From Prorocentrum cordatum (lineage: Eukaryota; Sar; Dinophyceae; Prorocentrales; Prorocentraceae): DNA of 64,000 bases. The notes under the pieces are model-generated. The model was not told where the DNA came from and did no database searches. It worked only from the letters and a program-made list of their open reading frames with translations. The stretch is taken from assembly GCA_963575745.1 (NCBI GenBank), contig CAUYUJ010020682.1, positions 97,501 to 161,500 of the forward strand. Reading direction: 5' to 3'. Below are positions 51,598 to 62,485 of the stretch, piece by piece; the first letter of the stretch is position 1; each line of letters starts with the position of its first letter. The position numbers and the translations under genes are program-made.

Positions 51598-52645
51598 ATG
51601 GGTACCCGCAAGCCACCCGTGATAGTCCTCCTGGCTTCGCCTCTCCCCCTCTCAATTCTCTCGTCGCTTCGTGCGCCAGCGCTTTCTCGATTGTTTCAGG
51701 CAGGTGGGTGCCTTAGCAAGGGGGCCCTCCGCGAGCTTCTTGCTTGGTCGGCCACCTATCCTTACAGCTCTACCCGCAAGCCTCATGCGCGCCACCTCGC
51801 GGCATGGCCAGAGGTCGGATTCGAGCCCGCGCCTGTGGAATCGCGTCCGACGTCGGTCGATCGTGAATGGCTGAGGTCTTGGCGCGATAATTTGCTTATG
51901 CCAGCTGATGGGGCAGAGAAGCAGCGCCACCCTCTCGGTTTGAGTGGTCCGCGCGTTGATCCTGCCTTGCGTTCCCCTGCTCGCTATCGAGACTTTTTGC
52001 TTCGGCTCCACCAGTGTGGGATGTTGTCGCGGCGTCGCGAGACCCCCCCCCCAGTCTGGGTTTTTTGGAGCGTTTTTTTTTTTGTTACGGCGAAACGAAG
52101 CGGCCAACTTCGCGTTATTTTCGTCGCCCGGGTCTGTGACTGCCGCTTCAGAAGCTGCCTCTTCTCGGCTGCCTACGCCTTCGGCCCCCTCGGGATTCGA
52201 GGTTGGGCCCGAGGGCACCATTGCCGCCTGTGGAGATTTAAGTTGCGCGTTCTATCACCCCGGGGTCCCTGAAGGCCTTGAAGAATATTTCAGTATCCCG
52301 TCAATCTCCTGTGACCTGGTTGGGGTCCGTGAGATCGATGGTGACGTGCTCGCAGCTGGCGATCCGGTCTCGCCGTGCTTAGTCGTTTTGCCGATGGGCT
52401 GGGGCTGGGCGGTGCATCTGTGCCGGGCAGTTGTGAGGCAGTCTCTTCGTGACGTCGGGATCCAAGACAGCCGGGCGATTGAAGGCGGTCCGGTACCGCC
52501 CAAGCTGGACGCGCCCACCGCTGTTGCTGCCGCCCATGTCGATAACTTCTTCGTCTTCTCGCCGTGCGAGGATACCGCGAACGGGGTCGACCGCGCCATC
52601 GTCGCTGATCTTCAGGGGGGGTCTCGTCGTGCGAGTCGTGCATGA
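51598..52645 (+). pseudogene. DIRS-like reverse transcriptase (copy 2)
   Basis: First frame: RYRDFLLRLHQCGMLSRRRE and VTAKRSGQLRVIFVARV (fingers) with a T9 run (52,074-52,082) inside. Second frame: GDLSCAFYHPGVPEGLEEYF (motif A, ~52,233), VVLPMGWGWAVHLCRAVVRQ (motif B, ~52,384) and AAHVDNFFVFSP (motif C, ~52,531). The catalytic pair in motif C is Asp-Asn instead of Asp-Asp. One frame change separates fingers from palm. Related to 15,902-16,640. Confidence 0.75.
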
Positions 52646-52680
52646 AGTCTCGGGAGCGTCGTGAGATATGGACTTTGCGG

Positions 52681-53548
52681 GGCTTGCTCTGTCGGCTGAG
52701 CGTTTCGTGAGCATGAAGACAGGGAACATCTTGAGGTTGAGGCTAGGGATTGATGCTCTCCTGCGTCGGGGATCTGCTGGCAAAATGGCGCAGTGCATCT
52801 TGGGCCATATAGTTTGGGCCACCTTGCGGCGCCGAGAGAGCCCGCGCCTGCGGGGCGATTGCCATGCGCTTGTAAACGAGAACATTCAATCCACAAACCA
52901 CCGCCCTCTTCGGCCTCGTCTTCGGCAGGAGCTCTGGCGTGCACGCAACCTTCTGCCTTTTGTGCCGCGTGGATTGGCGGGCTCAGTGGTCGCCGACAGC
53001 CCGCTGTAGCGATGCTTCGCTCTTCGGGCTCGCCGTTTGCCGGCGTCGAGCATCGTCTTCGTCCGCCGGAGAGGTTGGCCAGCGCAGCGAACGCTGGCGC
53101 TATCGCGTCGCCGGCGCCGAGAAAGCTCGCCAGTCCGCTGTGGGGCCACCTCCTTTGCCATCAAGTTCCGCTGGCTTCGCCGAGTCTGCCGAGCACTCGC
53201 CCACGCGCGCGCGCGACTCGCGCGCTGGTCTGGGGGGGCGAGGACTTCTTGTCTCACTTATTGGTCAAGTCGGCTGTCTTTGGGGAGGTGCCCGAGGAGC
53301 TCCTGGAGGCCTCCAAGTGGGATGCTGTTATGGCTTCTCAAGTGGTGTTTTCTGGCAATATGTTGGGGCTGGAAGGTGGCGACGCCGTTGTGGCCGTCCG
53401 TCATGCACTTCGTGCGTCTTCAAAACTTGGGGCAAAAACCGTTCTCATTGTGGACAACCTACCGCTGCGTCTTGGGCTTCGTAAGGGTCGGGCCAAGTCA
53501 ATGCATCCAGGCCCTGTTTCCGAAAAGTTTGTAGTCTCGCTCTGGTAA
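52681..53548 (+). pseudogene. DIRS-like RT connection and RNase H
   Basis: 52,700-52,850 reads GLALSAERFVSMKTGNILRL and GKMAQCILGHIVWATLRR, a post-RT connection segment. After frame changes, 53,240-53,546 reads SKWDAVMASQVVFSGNMLGL, EGGDAVVAVRHALRASSK and KTVLIVDNLPLRLGLRKGRA, an RNase H-like pattern with Glu and the Asp-Asn pair. Confidence 0.6.
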
Positions 53549-53663
53549 CTGGTGCCCATGTGGCTACAAGATGGCGCCCTCCAAGTTCGATCCGTCGGAT
53601 TAGGGGTCCCGTGGTAAACTGGGCTGGTCCGGTGGTCCTTCGAAGCGCCCCGTCAGGCCTGCC

Positions 53664-54330
53664 GTGCACTGCTCTTTGGTGGTCAGGCTGGCTCGCCTCG
53701 CCCTTCAACGACTTGTGACATCCTCTCCTGCTGCGCAGATCTCCGCGATCCCAGAGTCGGCGCCGTGCAGCGCTCGAAAGGGCCGCCGCCCGATCGCCGT
53801 GCTGACGCAATCCGAGCGGGCGACGAGGGCCCGCGACATTGCCGCCTGCCCGCCCGCCCTGGGCTCTCTCTCGGTGCTGGAGAGGAGCGCCGCGAAGCCT
53901 GCCGCCGAGAGGCAGCGCGGCAACCTTCTGGCGGACATCGCCCAGTTCTGCCAGTCCTACGGGTTGACCTGGGCCGGCCTCCAGGGCTTGGGCGGGGTGC
54001 TGGCGGAGCATTGGAACTACCTGTACCTCGAGGGCCGCCCGGGCGCCGGCGACAGCCGCCTGCTGGCGGCTGTCTCGCACTTCTACCCCTCGGTCGGCAA
54101 GCAGGCGAAGGGCGCAGCTGCTTCAGGCGAGCCGCTACGCCCAGGCATGGGCTCGCTGAGCCCCAGGCCACCAGAGGCCCCCGCTCCCCCGCGCCGCCGC
54201 GCCGGCCGCCGCCGGCCTGCTGCGGCGCGAGGGCCGTGTCCGCATGAGTGTCTGACTATGCCTCGCCTTCACGTGTTACCTGAAGCCGATAGAGTGCTTC
54301 CGTCTCCGCCACGCCACGGAGACCAGGTGA
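53664..54330 (+). pseudogene. Tyrosine recombinase, N-terminal half
   Basis: One frame from 53,664 contains LSVLERSAAKPAAERQRGNL, ADIAQFCQSYGLTWAGLQGL, then LAEHWNYLYLEGRPGAGDSR and LLAAVSHFYPSVGK. This is a core-binding (SAM-like) domain as found ahead of the catalytic domain in DIRS-type recombinases. After a frame change 54,265-54,325 gives FTCYLKPIECFRLRHATET, which fits the first catalytic-arginine region. The remaining catalytic residues (His-x-x-Arg, Tyr) are absent, so the gene is truncated. Confidence 0.65.
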
Positions 54331-54402
54331 ACCAGGTGCCACAGCACACGCTGATCTTCGGGGGATTTGGTGGAGCATAACTTCGCCATGCTTGTCGAGA
54401 GG

Positions 54403-56286
54403 GGGCTGGCCGGCAGCGGGCTGTGGCCCCAGGTCCCGACCGACCTGCAGCGCCTCTTGCGGCCCGCCTGCGTGGCTCCCCGCTGACGGCAAGTCCTAGT
54501 GAATTTGAAATTGAGCGTCATCCCACTCGAGTTTTTTCACGGCGCTGTTGAGCGCGGCAAAGACTTTCGCCGTTGTGCGCGCGTGTGTGTTCTCGAGCTT
54601 TCCTATGGCAGCAGTGCCCTCACTCGACAACATAGGAAGCGAGGGCGCAGCGCCCTCGGCCTTGACATTGCCCAGCATGCCGCCGAGAATCATGTGTCTC
54701 CTGTGCTGGTTCGCCGCGCGCGGGGCTGGATCCTGGCCAGAGCCGTTTGCTCGGTCTGGCTGGCGACGCCCTGCGCCGCGTTCTCAGCTGCCCGCCGCCC
54801 ACATCTCCGTTCTTGTACCTTCCCCTTAGGCCTGCCTGGCCTCTCCGGGAAGGATGAGGCGGCGGTGCAGACTGGAATCCAGTTGCTCGATTTCACATCG
54901 CATATCATTCGCCTTTGCATCCAGCGTAACTGTCCCGTCGCTATTAAAACCCCATGCACGTCTGTTTTGTGGCAAGTGCCAGCTCTTAAGAAATTGACTC
55001 GCACATGCTTATTGCAAAGAGATAGTATTAGATTATTGCCAGTATGGCATGCCCTGGCGTAAACGGACCAGGATTGCTTTCTGGCACGTAGGTGCAGAGT
55101 GTGAGATGTTGGCTCGCCGATGTCAGACCGTTCGAGGCAAGTGTTCACGCGCTGGCTGCCCCCGCAATGAGCTTGCGGGGCAGGGGCCGGTCAGCCGCCG
55201 CCACTGGACCTCTATAGCCTGTGCATGCCCGCCTGCCTTGTGCCGCGCGCTCGCGTCAGTGTTGATCTCTGCTGTCGGCCATTCTCGAGCTTCTGTTCTG
55301 TGTGATCGATTTCAAGTGCGATGTGGCCTGGCGGCCAGTTCTCTCCTGCGGGTGTGGGCATGCTTTCAACGAGTCGCTGGCAGTACTTGTTCCTTGTCGC
55401 TGGCTGGGCGGCCTCTGCCTCCTGCCTCGCGCCCCCTCGCACTGAAGAAAGGGGCTGGCCGGCAGCGGGCTGTGGCCCCAGGTCCCGACCGACCTGCAGC
55501 GCCTCTTGCGGCCCGCCTGCGCGGCTCCCCGCCGACGGCAAGTCCTAGTTTTTCACAGCGCTGTTGAGCACGGCAAGGACTTTCGCCGTTGTGCGTGCGT
55601 GTGTGTTCTCGAGCTTTTCTGCGGCAGCAGTGCTCTCACTCGACCTCGGGCTGGATCCTGGCCAGAGCCGTTTGCTCGGTCTGGCTGGCGACGCCCTGCG
55701 CCGCGTTCTCAGCTGCCCGCCGCCCACATCTCCGTTCTTGTACCTTCCCCTTAGGCCTGCCTGGCCTCTCCGAGAAGGATGAGGCGGCGGTGCAGACTGG
55801 AATCCAGTTGCTCGATTTCACATCGCATATCATTCGCCTTTGCATCCAGCATAACTGTCCCGTCGCTATTAAAACCCCATACACGTCTGTTTTGTGGCAA
55901 GTGTCCGCTCTTCAGAAATTGATTCGCACCTGATTATTGCAAAGAGATAATATTATATGTTTGCCAGTATGGCATGCCCTGGCGTTAACGGACCAGGATT
56001 GCTTTCTGGCACGTAGGTGCAGAGTGTGAGATGTTGGCTCGCCGATGTCAGACCGTTCGAGGTAAGTGTTCGCGCGCTGGCTGCCCCCGCAATGAGCTCG
56101 CGGGGCAGGGGCCGGTCAGCCGCCGCCACTGGACCTCTATAGCCTGTGCGTGCCCGCCTGCCTTGTGCCGCGCGCTCGCGTCAGTGTAGATCTCTGCTGT
56201 CGGCCATTCTCGAGCTTCTGTTCTGTGTGTTCGATTTCAAGTGCGATGTGGCCTGGCGGCCAGTTCTCTCCTGCGGGTGTGGGCAT
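54403..56286 (+). repeat. ~1.05-kb tandem duplication in the element's 3' region
   Basis: GGGCTGGCCGGCAGCGGGCT at 54,403 recurs at 55,452. TTTTTCACRGCGCTGTTGAG occurs at 54,533 and 55,549, and the rest of the unit (GGCAAGTGYCMGCTCTT, CAGTATGGCATGCCCTGGCG, TGTCAGACCGTTCGAGG) also recurs. The second unit lacks ~90 bp after its start. No gene recognised. A hairpin-forming stretch CCCCGCA-ATGAGCT-TGCGGGG sits near 55,162, with the counterpart near 56,086. Confidence 0.85.
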
Positions 56287-56467
56287 GCTTTCAACGAATC
56301 GCTGACAGTACTTTGCCTCTTGTCGCTGGCTGGGCGGCCTCTGCCTCCTGCATCGCGCCCCCTCGCACTGCAGGACAAGTTGGATCCCTCCTAAGCCTCG
56401 GGCCCTCTGGGAGACTCCGCGCGCCTTCAGCTGGGCCTGTCAGAGATTGGTTGACCTCAGCAAGCTA
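56287..56467 (+). repeat. Terminal repeat B1
   Basis: GCTTTCAACGAATCGCTGAC ... CAGCAAGCTA, matching B2 (56,582-56,767). A further partial copy lies at 55,364. Confidence 0.85.
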
Positions 56468-56531
56468 GGAGTCTCCAGGACATGATGCTTGCATTGACTA
56501 TTTTCAGCCGTATTTTTTCGGTTCAAACTTC
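56468..56531 (+). repeat. Terminal repeat A2
   Basis: Second copy of A1, directly joined to B1 at CAAGCTA|GGAGTC. Confidence 0.85.
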
Positions 56532-56581
56532 CCCCCCTTCTCCGTCTCTTTCTCCTTTCTTATTCCTGCGTGGCGGGGCGC

Positions 56582-56767
56582 GCTTTCAACGAATCGCTGA
56601 CAGCACTTTGCTCTTTGTCGCTGGCTGGGCGGCCTCTGCCCCCGGCCTCGCGCCCCCTCGCGCTGAAGGGAACAAGTTGGAACCCTCTAAGTCTCAGGCC
56701 CTTTGGGGGATTCCGCATGCCTTTAGCTGGGCCTGGCAGAGATTGGTTGACTTACCTCAGCAAGCTA
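56582..56767 (+). repeat. Terminal repeat B2, right end of the element
   Basis: Ends CAGCAAGCTA exactly like B1. The next base begins ATCATCATC of the flanking microsatellite. Confidence 0.85.
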
Positions 56768-57045
56768 ATCATCATCATCCTCATCATCATCATCAGCAGC
56801 ATCATCATAATCATTAACATCATCATCACCATCATCCGCAGCAACAGCAGCAGTATCCTCATGAGCAGCATCACCGGCTACATTATCACCAATATCGTCC
56901 TCACCATCGTCACCATCATCATCACCACCAGCATGATCACCAGCATCACCATCACCATCGTCGTCATCACCATCATCGTCAGCATCGATTTCAGCGTCAT
57001 TACCACAACAATCCTCGCCATTGCCATCACCATCGGCATCAATTC
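56768..57045 (+). repeat. (CAT)n microsatellite, right flank of the DIRS-like element
   Basis: CAT with CAG and CAC variants, same strand and style as 49,170-49,468. Confidence 0.9.
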
Positions 57046-57050
57046 AGCCA

Positions 57051-57412
57051 ACCCAGCACGGCGTTTCGTGGCTCCGTGGGCCCCATGGGGAGCTCCACCT
57101 AACCGCCCAGTGGCGGTGTCCACATGCGCCTCTCCCACCCCCCTGCGGCGCTTCTTGGCCCCATGGAGAGCTCCACCTGAGGCCCCAGTGGCGGTGTCAA
57201 CATGCGCCTCCCCGCCCAGCGCGGCGTTTCGCGGCCCCACGGGGAGCTCCACCTGAGGTCCCACTGGCGGTGTCCACATGCGTCTCCCCAACCCAGCACA
57301 GCGTTTCGTGGCCCCATAGGGAACTCCACCGAAGGCCCTGGTGGCGCAGTCCGCATGCGCCCCCCCCCCCCCCCCACACACACACACACACGCACACACA
57401 CACACACACAAA

Positions 57413-57469
<57 letters not shown>

Positions 57470-58130
57470 CACAGCGCTTCGTGGCCCCACGGGGGGCCCC
57501 ACCTGAGGTCCCAGTGGCGGTGTCGTCATGCGTATCTCCCACCCAGCACGGCGTCTCGTGGCCCCATGCGAAGTTCCACATAAGGTCGAGTGGCGGTGTC
57601 CACATGCGTCTGCCCCACCCAGCACGGCGCTTCGTGGCCCCATGGGGATCTCCACTTGAGGTCCCAGTGGTGGTGTCCACATGCGACTTCCCCTAGTCAG
57701 TGCAGCGCTTCGTGGCCCCACAGGGAGCTCCACCTAACCGCCCAGTGGCGGTGTCCACATGCGCCTCCCCAGCCCTACGCAACGCTTCGTGGCCCCATAG
57801 GGAGCTCCACAGAAGGCCACCGTGGCGGTGTCCACATGTGCCCCCCAAACCCAGCGCAGCGCTGCGTGGCCCCATGGGGAGCTCCACCTAAAGCCGTAGT
57901 AGCGGTGTCAACACGCGCACCCCCCCCGCACTCCACCCAGCACAGCGTTACCGAACGCAGTGGCGTTGTCCGCACGGCGCTTCGTGGCCCCATATGGAGC
58001 CCCAGTGGAGGCCCCAGCGGCGGTGCCCGCATGCGCCCCCCCACCGCCCAGCACACGTCTCGCTGCCCCTTACGGAGCTCCATCGAAAGTCCAAGTGGCC
58101 GCGGCCGCAGGCGTCTCAGCCACCCATTAC
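57051..58130 (+). repeat. Satellite with ~78-bp monomer
   Basis: Monomer marks CCAGCACGGCG, TTCGTGGCCCCATGGGGAGC, CCCAGTGGCGGTGTCCACAT. Starts near 57,541, 57,618 and 57,697 show the 77-79-bp step. Interrupted at 57,361-57,471 by C14 and a CA microsatellite. Confidence 0.85.
57374..57471 (+). repeat. (CA)n microsatellite within the satellite
   Basis: CACACA with CGCACA and AAAACACA variants. Confidence 0.95.
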
Positions 58131-59822
58131 GGCACATCCTTGCCGCGATTCGTGGCCCTTAGAGAGCTGCATTGACAGCCCCAGTGGCGCAGTCCGCATG
58201 CGTCCCCCCCACCCATTACGGCGCACCACTCACACGTTTCGTGGCCCCAGAAAAGAAGTCCACCGAAGACCCCAGTGGTGCAGTCCGCATGCGCTTCTGC
58301 TTGCCATGTCGGCACACTTTTCAAATGTTTCGTGGCCGTACAAGGGGCCCCACCGAACACCCCAATGGCAACGTTCGCGTGCGTCCCCGCCGCCCAGTTG
58401 GCACACCCCTCACGAGTTTCGTCACCCCATAGGGAGCTTCACCGACGGCCCCAGCAGCGGTCCCCTCACGCGCCCCCGCAACCCATTTCGGCACACGCCT
58501 CACAAGTTTCGTTGCTCCATAGGGAGCTCCACCGAAGGCCCCAGTGGCGGTGCCCACATGCGTCCCCGCCACACATTTCGGCACACCCCTCACACGTTCA
58601 GAGGCTGTTCGCGCTTCGGGGCCCTATAAGAGAGCTCCACCGAAGGTGTTGCCCACACGCGTCCCCGCCACCCATTCTGGCACCCCACTCACACGTTTCT
58701 GGTCCTATAGGGTGCTCCACCAAAGGACCCCACTGGCGGTGCCCACATGTGTCCCCGCCACACATGGCAGCACCCCACTCACACGCCTCGTGGCCCCATA
58801 GGGAGTTCCACTGGAGGCCCCAGTTGCGGTGCCCACATGCGTCCCCACCTCCCGTGTCGGCACACCCCTCGCACATTCCATAGCCACATCGGGAGCTACA
58901 AAAAAGGCCGCAGTGGTGGTGCCCACATTCGCCCCCACCATCCATTTTGGTTCACTCCTCGCACTTTTTGTGGCCCCGTAGGGAACTCCACCGAAGGCCC
59001 CACTGGCTCGCCCACGCCACCCATGTCGGCAAACCCCATCACACGCTTCTTGGCCCCATCGGTAGCTCTACCGAACGCCGTAGCGCAGGTGCTTACAAGC
59101 GTCCCCGCCACCCATGTCGGCACCCCCCTCACACGTTCCGTGGCCCCATAGGGAGCTCCACCGAAGGCCCTATTTGCGGTGCCCACAAGCGTCCCCGTTA
59201 CCCATGTCGGCACACCCCTCACGCGCTTCGTGGTTCCTTGGGGGGCCCCACCGAAGACCCCAGTGGCTGTGCCCACATGCTTCCCCGCCACCCATTTCGG
59301 CACACCCCTCACACGCTTCGCGGCCCCATAGGGAGCTCCACCGAAGGCCCCAGTGGCGGTGCCCATGTACCCCGACGCCCATGTTGGCACACCCCTCACA
59401 CGCTCCGTGGCCCCATAGGGAGCTCCACCGACCGATGGCCCCAATGGCGGTGCCCAAATGCGTCCCCGCCACTCATTTTGGCACACCCATCACATGTTTT
59501 GTGGCCCCCCTAGGAATCTCCACCGACGGCTCAAGCAGCGGTGCCCGCATGCGTCCCCGCAACCCATTTAGGCATTCCCCTCGCACGTTTCGCGCCCCAT
59601 AGGAACTTCGACCAAAGGCCCCAATGGCGGTGCCCAGATTCGTCCCCACCTCCCATTTCGGCACCCCATCACACGTCTCTTGGCCCCATAGGGAGCTCCA
59701 CGGAAAGCCCCACTGGCGCAGTCCACAAGCGTCCCCGCCACCCATGTCGGCTCCGCCAACAATTTCGTGGCGGTGCCCACATGCGTCCCCGTCACCCATG
59801 TTGGCACACCCCTCACACGTTG
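58131..59822 (+). repeat. Satellite with ~90-bp monomer, forward array
   Basis: Same core as the 78-bp monomer plus ~12 bp (GGCACACCCCTCACACG). Marks near 58,310, 58,399, 58,489, 58,578, 58,678 and onward give steps of about 90 bp. 30 codons per unit keep false frames open. Confidence 0.9.
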
Positions 59823-59832
59823 AATTGTGAGT

Positions 59833-60500
59833 ATCGTCTTCGGTGGAGCCCCCTTATCGGGACACCAAGCGCGTGAGGGGTGTGCCGAAATGGGTGGCGG
59901 GGCCGCATGTGGCCACCGCCACTAGGGCCATAGGTGGAGCTCCTTCTGGGGCCACGAGACGTGTGAGGGGTGTGCCGACATGGGTGGCGGGGACGGTTGT
60001 GGACTGCGCCTGTGGGGTTATCCGTGGAGCTCCCTATGGGGCCAAGAAGCGTGTGAGGGGGGTGCCGAATTGGTTGGCGGAGACACATGTGGGCACCGCC
60101 ATTTGTGCCTTTGGTCGAGGTTCCTATGGGGGCCACGAAACGTGTGAGGGGGTTGCCTGAATGGGTGGCGGGGACGCATGTGGGCACCGCCACTGGGGCA
60201 TTCGATGGAGCAACCTACGGGGCCAGGAAGCGTGTGAAGGGCGTGCCGAAATGGGTGGCGGGGACGCATGCGGGCACCGCAACAGGGGCCGTCGGTGGAG
60301 CTGCCCATGGGGCCCCGAAGCGTGTGAGGGGTTTGCCGCAATTGGTTGCGGGGGCGCATGCGGGCACCGCAACAGGGGCCGTCGGTGGAGCTGCCCATGG
60401 GGCCCCGAAGCGTGTGAGGGGTGTGCCGCAAGTGGTTGCGCGGACGCATGTGGGCACCGCCACTGGGGCTTGCCGTGGAGCTCCCTGTGGGGCCACGCGT
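59833..60500 (-). repeat. Satellite with ~90-bp monomer, inverted array
   Basis: The same monomer in reverse complement (CGTGTGAGGGGTGTGCCG, GGTGGCGGGGACGCATGTGG). The orientation switch is at ~59,820-59,870. Two adjacent units (60,260-60,350 and 60,350-60,440) are almost identical. Confidence 0.9.
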
Positions 60501-62485
60501 CCTCCCCGCCACCGCGCGCGGCGGGGTTGCCCGCGGGGAGCCGGGGGACCCAACTCAACGCTTGTGTAAATCCGGCGTCGCCGGTCTCCGCTTGGCCTTC
60601 GCGGGGCCATTGCGGCCCGGTGCGTCCAAGGTAGTTCCTCTGTTGGCGCGCGAAGTCTCAACGTGCCTCCGCGTCTGTTCGGCCCTGGTCAGACCCCTCG
60701 AGCAAGGGTCTCAGGCAGTTGCAGGGCCCAGCCTCTCGCTCGATCAGCGCAGGGGAACATGCAAATTCCAGCCGGAGAGACCGTGGCACTCAGCGGCCAG
60801 GCGAAAGAGGCGCGGCGTTACTCACAACTGCAAATCGTTGGGTCATTCGCCAGGCGAATTTTATGACGTCGACCCCCAGAGGTCTCGACCCATTCCCCAG
60901 GACTGGAGTCTCATCCTGAGTCGTTCCTTGACGGCCCCGAATCCCGGCGAGGGCCCCTGGAGTCCGAAAATATAGACAAACCTTCCGTCGTGATTCTTCA
61001 ATGACTCGAGGGAGCCTGCGGCGTCGTCGGTGGCCGTCAGGGGCGGGGGTGCCCCGGGGGGGCCCAGTCCCGTGCCGCCACGGGTTTCCACGGTGGCGCC
61101 GGCGAAGAATTGCGAACGTGGACTGGTCGGTACGATGGAAAGTGGTACAGTCAAGACACTGAAATCAGGAACAGCTTGGGTACGAAAGGAGCTCGATGTT
61201 CCTTAGGTCATTATGTGGTTGCTCCTCATCGTGCACGCTGGCGCTTCAGGGGCCAAATGGGGGCTTCGTTCCTTATCTACCGTTCCTCATGTCAGCGACC
61301 TGACTTTACGTACGGAAAGAATAGGTACGAAGACCGACAGCAGTTCTTGCCCATTTTGAATCCTTTTCGCTATCGGTATCGCCGCGGACGTTGTCCATGT
61401 GAGACAAGAGGTCGCCTGCCTAACAGCGGCCGCTTTCGTATTCGGACATCAGTTGCTGTGGGGCATCGGTCCCATGTTGTCCGTGCCCAGTTGGGGAGTG
61501 CCAAATTCGCGATGGATGCCGCTGAAAGGTTATACCATTTCATCCGAAGCCGTTTCATCCGAACGAGCTCATCCGAGACGAGTTTGTCCAGACGGGTTTG
61601 TCTGGTTCATTTCTGCTGGGCGAGTTCACCCGAAGACGAGTTCATTCAGAGACGAGATTATCCGCAGACCAGTTATTCCAGACGATTTCGTACAGACGAG
61701 TTCATCCAGACGAGTTCGTCCTGCGGAAGAGTGTGTTTCCGGATGTGTTCGTTGCCGACGAAATCGTTCGGGACGAATTGGTCGCCCGCGAGATTTTCCG
61801 TGTAACATCGGCGCTGGTTGTCGCCAAATCTGGCGGCATTGGCTTCGTGTTTCGGGGGGGGCGCCTCCGCCCCCCCGCGCACACGCCGCGAGATCCGCGG
61901 GCCCGTAGTCCATGCCTGCGTGCGTCCGAGGCATGGGTTGCTGAAGGAAACGCAGAGCTAGCAAGTTTACAGTCGACGTCCGCGGCGGGTTTTTTCACTG
62001 GGAAGCTAACATGATGCATGCGGGGGGGGCCCTCGCGCGTGTCAGGCCCTGCGGGGAACATGGCATGCATACGGCGGCCGTCAACGAGCAGATGCCGTGT
62101 AGCTCTCCATGGGAAGGATGCGTTCCAGCGCTTCCTGATAGAATCTGGGCCTCGAGGGCGCAGCTTCTCGTTCTGTCCGCCTCCTGTAGTGAGCCCTCTT
62201 GGGCCCAACATGAGCGAGCCGAGCCCGGGCGGCTGGTCTTCCCACGGGGGAGGCATTCGATCTTTGCCCGCGTCGGTTTCCACACTCCCTTACGTGGTCC
62301 CCGTGCGCGCCCCCCTGCGCAGTCAGACCGCGTCAGATTGTCAACGAACGCGACGTGTGGCCACGGCCGGCTCAGATATCCCACGAGCCTAAAACACCAC
62401 AAAGGAGCGAGCCATGCCGCATAAGAGGACTTCGTAGCGCGTTCTTGGCCAGATCGTTTTCTCATGAGTCAGTTTGGATTGACAG
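60501..62485. other. Unique-looking region without a recognised gene
   Basis: Short frames only. 61,545-61,760 holds a degenerate minisatellite (next entry). An ATG at 62,210 starts MSEPSPGGWSSHGGG in good context and might be a first exon for the CCCH gene at 62.5 kb, but no donor was fixed. Confidence 0.4.
61545..61760 (+). repeat. Degenerate ~16-bp minisatellite
   Basis: GACGAGTTCATCCGA-type units (GAACGAGCTCATCCGAGACG, AGACGAGTTCATTCAGAGAC, ACGAGTTCATCCAGACG) in loose tandem. Confidence 0.7.

Larger units (their letters stand above)
49469..56767 (+). mobile_element. DIRS/Ngaro-like tyrosine-recombinase retrotransposon with split direct repeats
   Basis: 7.3 kb. The internal order is ORF1 (Cys-rich, SH3-like, helical), RT with VDN motif C, RNase H, tyrosine-recombinase N-terminal domain. 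Ends are A1 (49,469-49,532) and B1-A2-B2 (56,287-56,467, 56,468-56,531, 56,582-56,767). This is the split-direct-repeat layout known from Ngaro/VIPER-type elements. CAT microsatellite borders both ends with no visible target duplication. Coding frames are broken in several places and the recombinase lacks its catalytic half. Confidence 0.75.

Noticed and set aside
58894-59488. ~190-codon frames with HVGTATGAFGGAPYGA-type repeats
   Set aside because: One 30-codon repeat is exactly the 90-bp satellite monomer read in frame. It changes strand with the array and has no start or domain.
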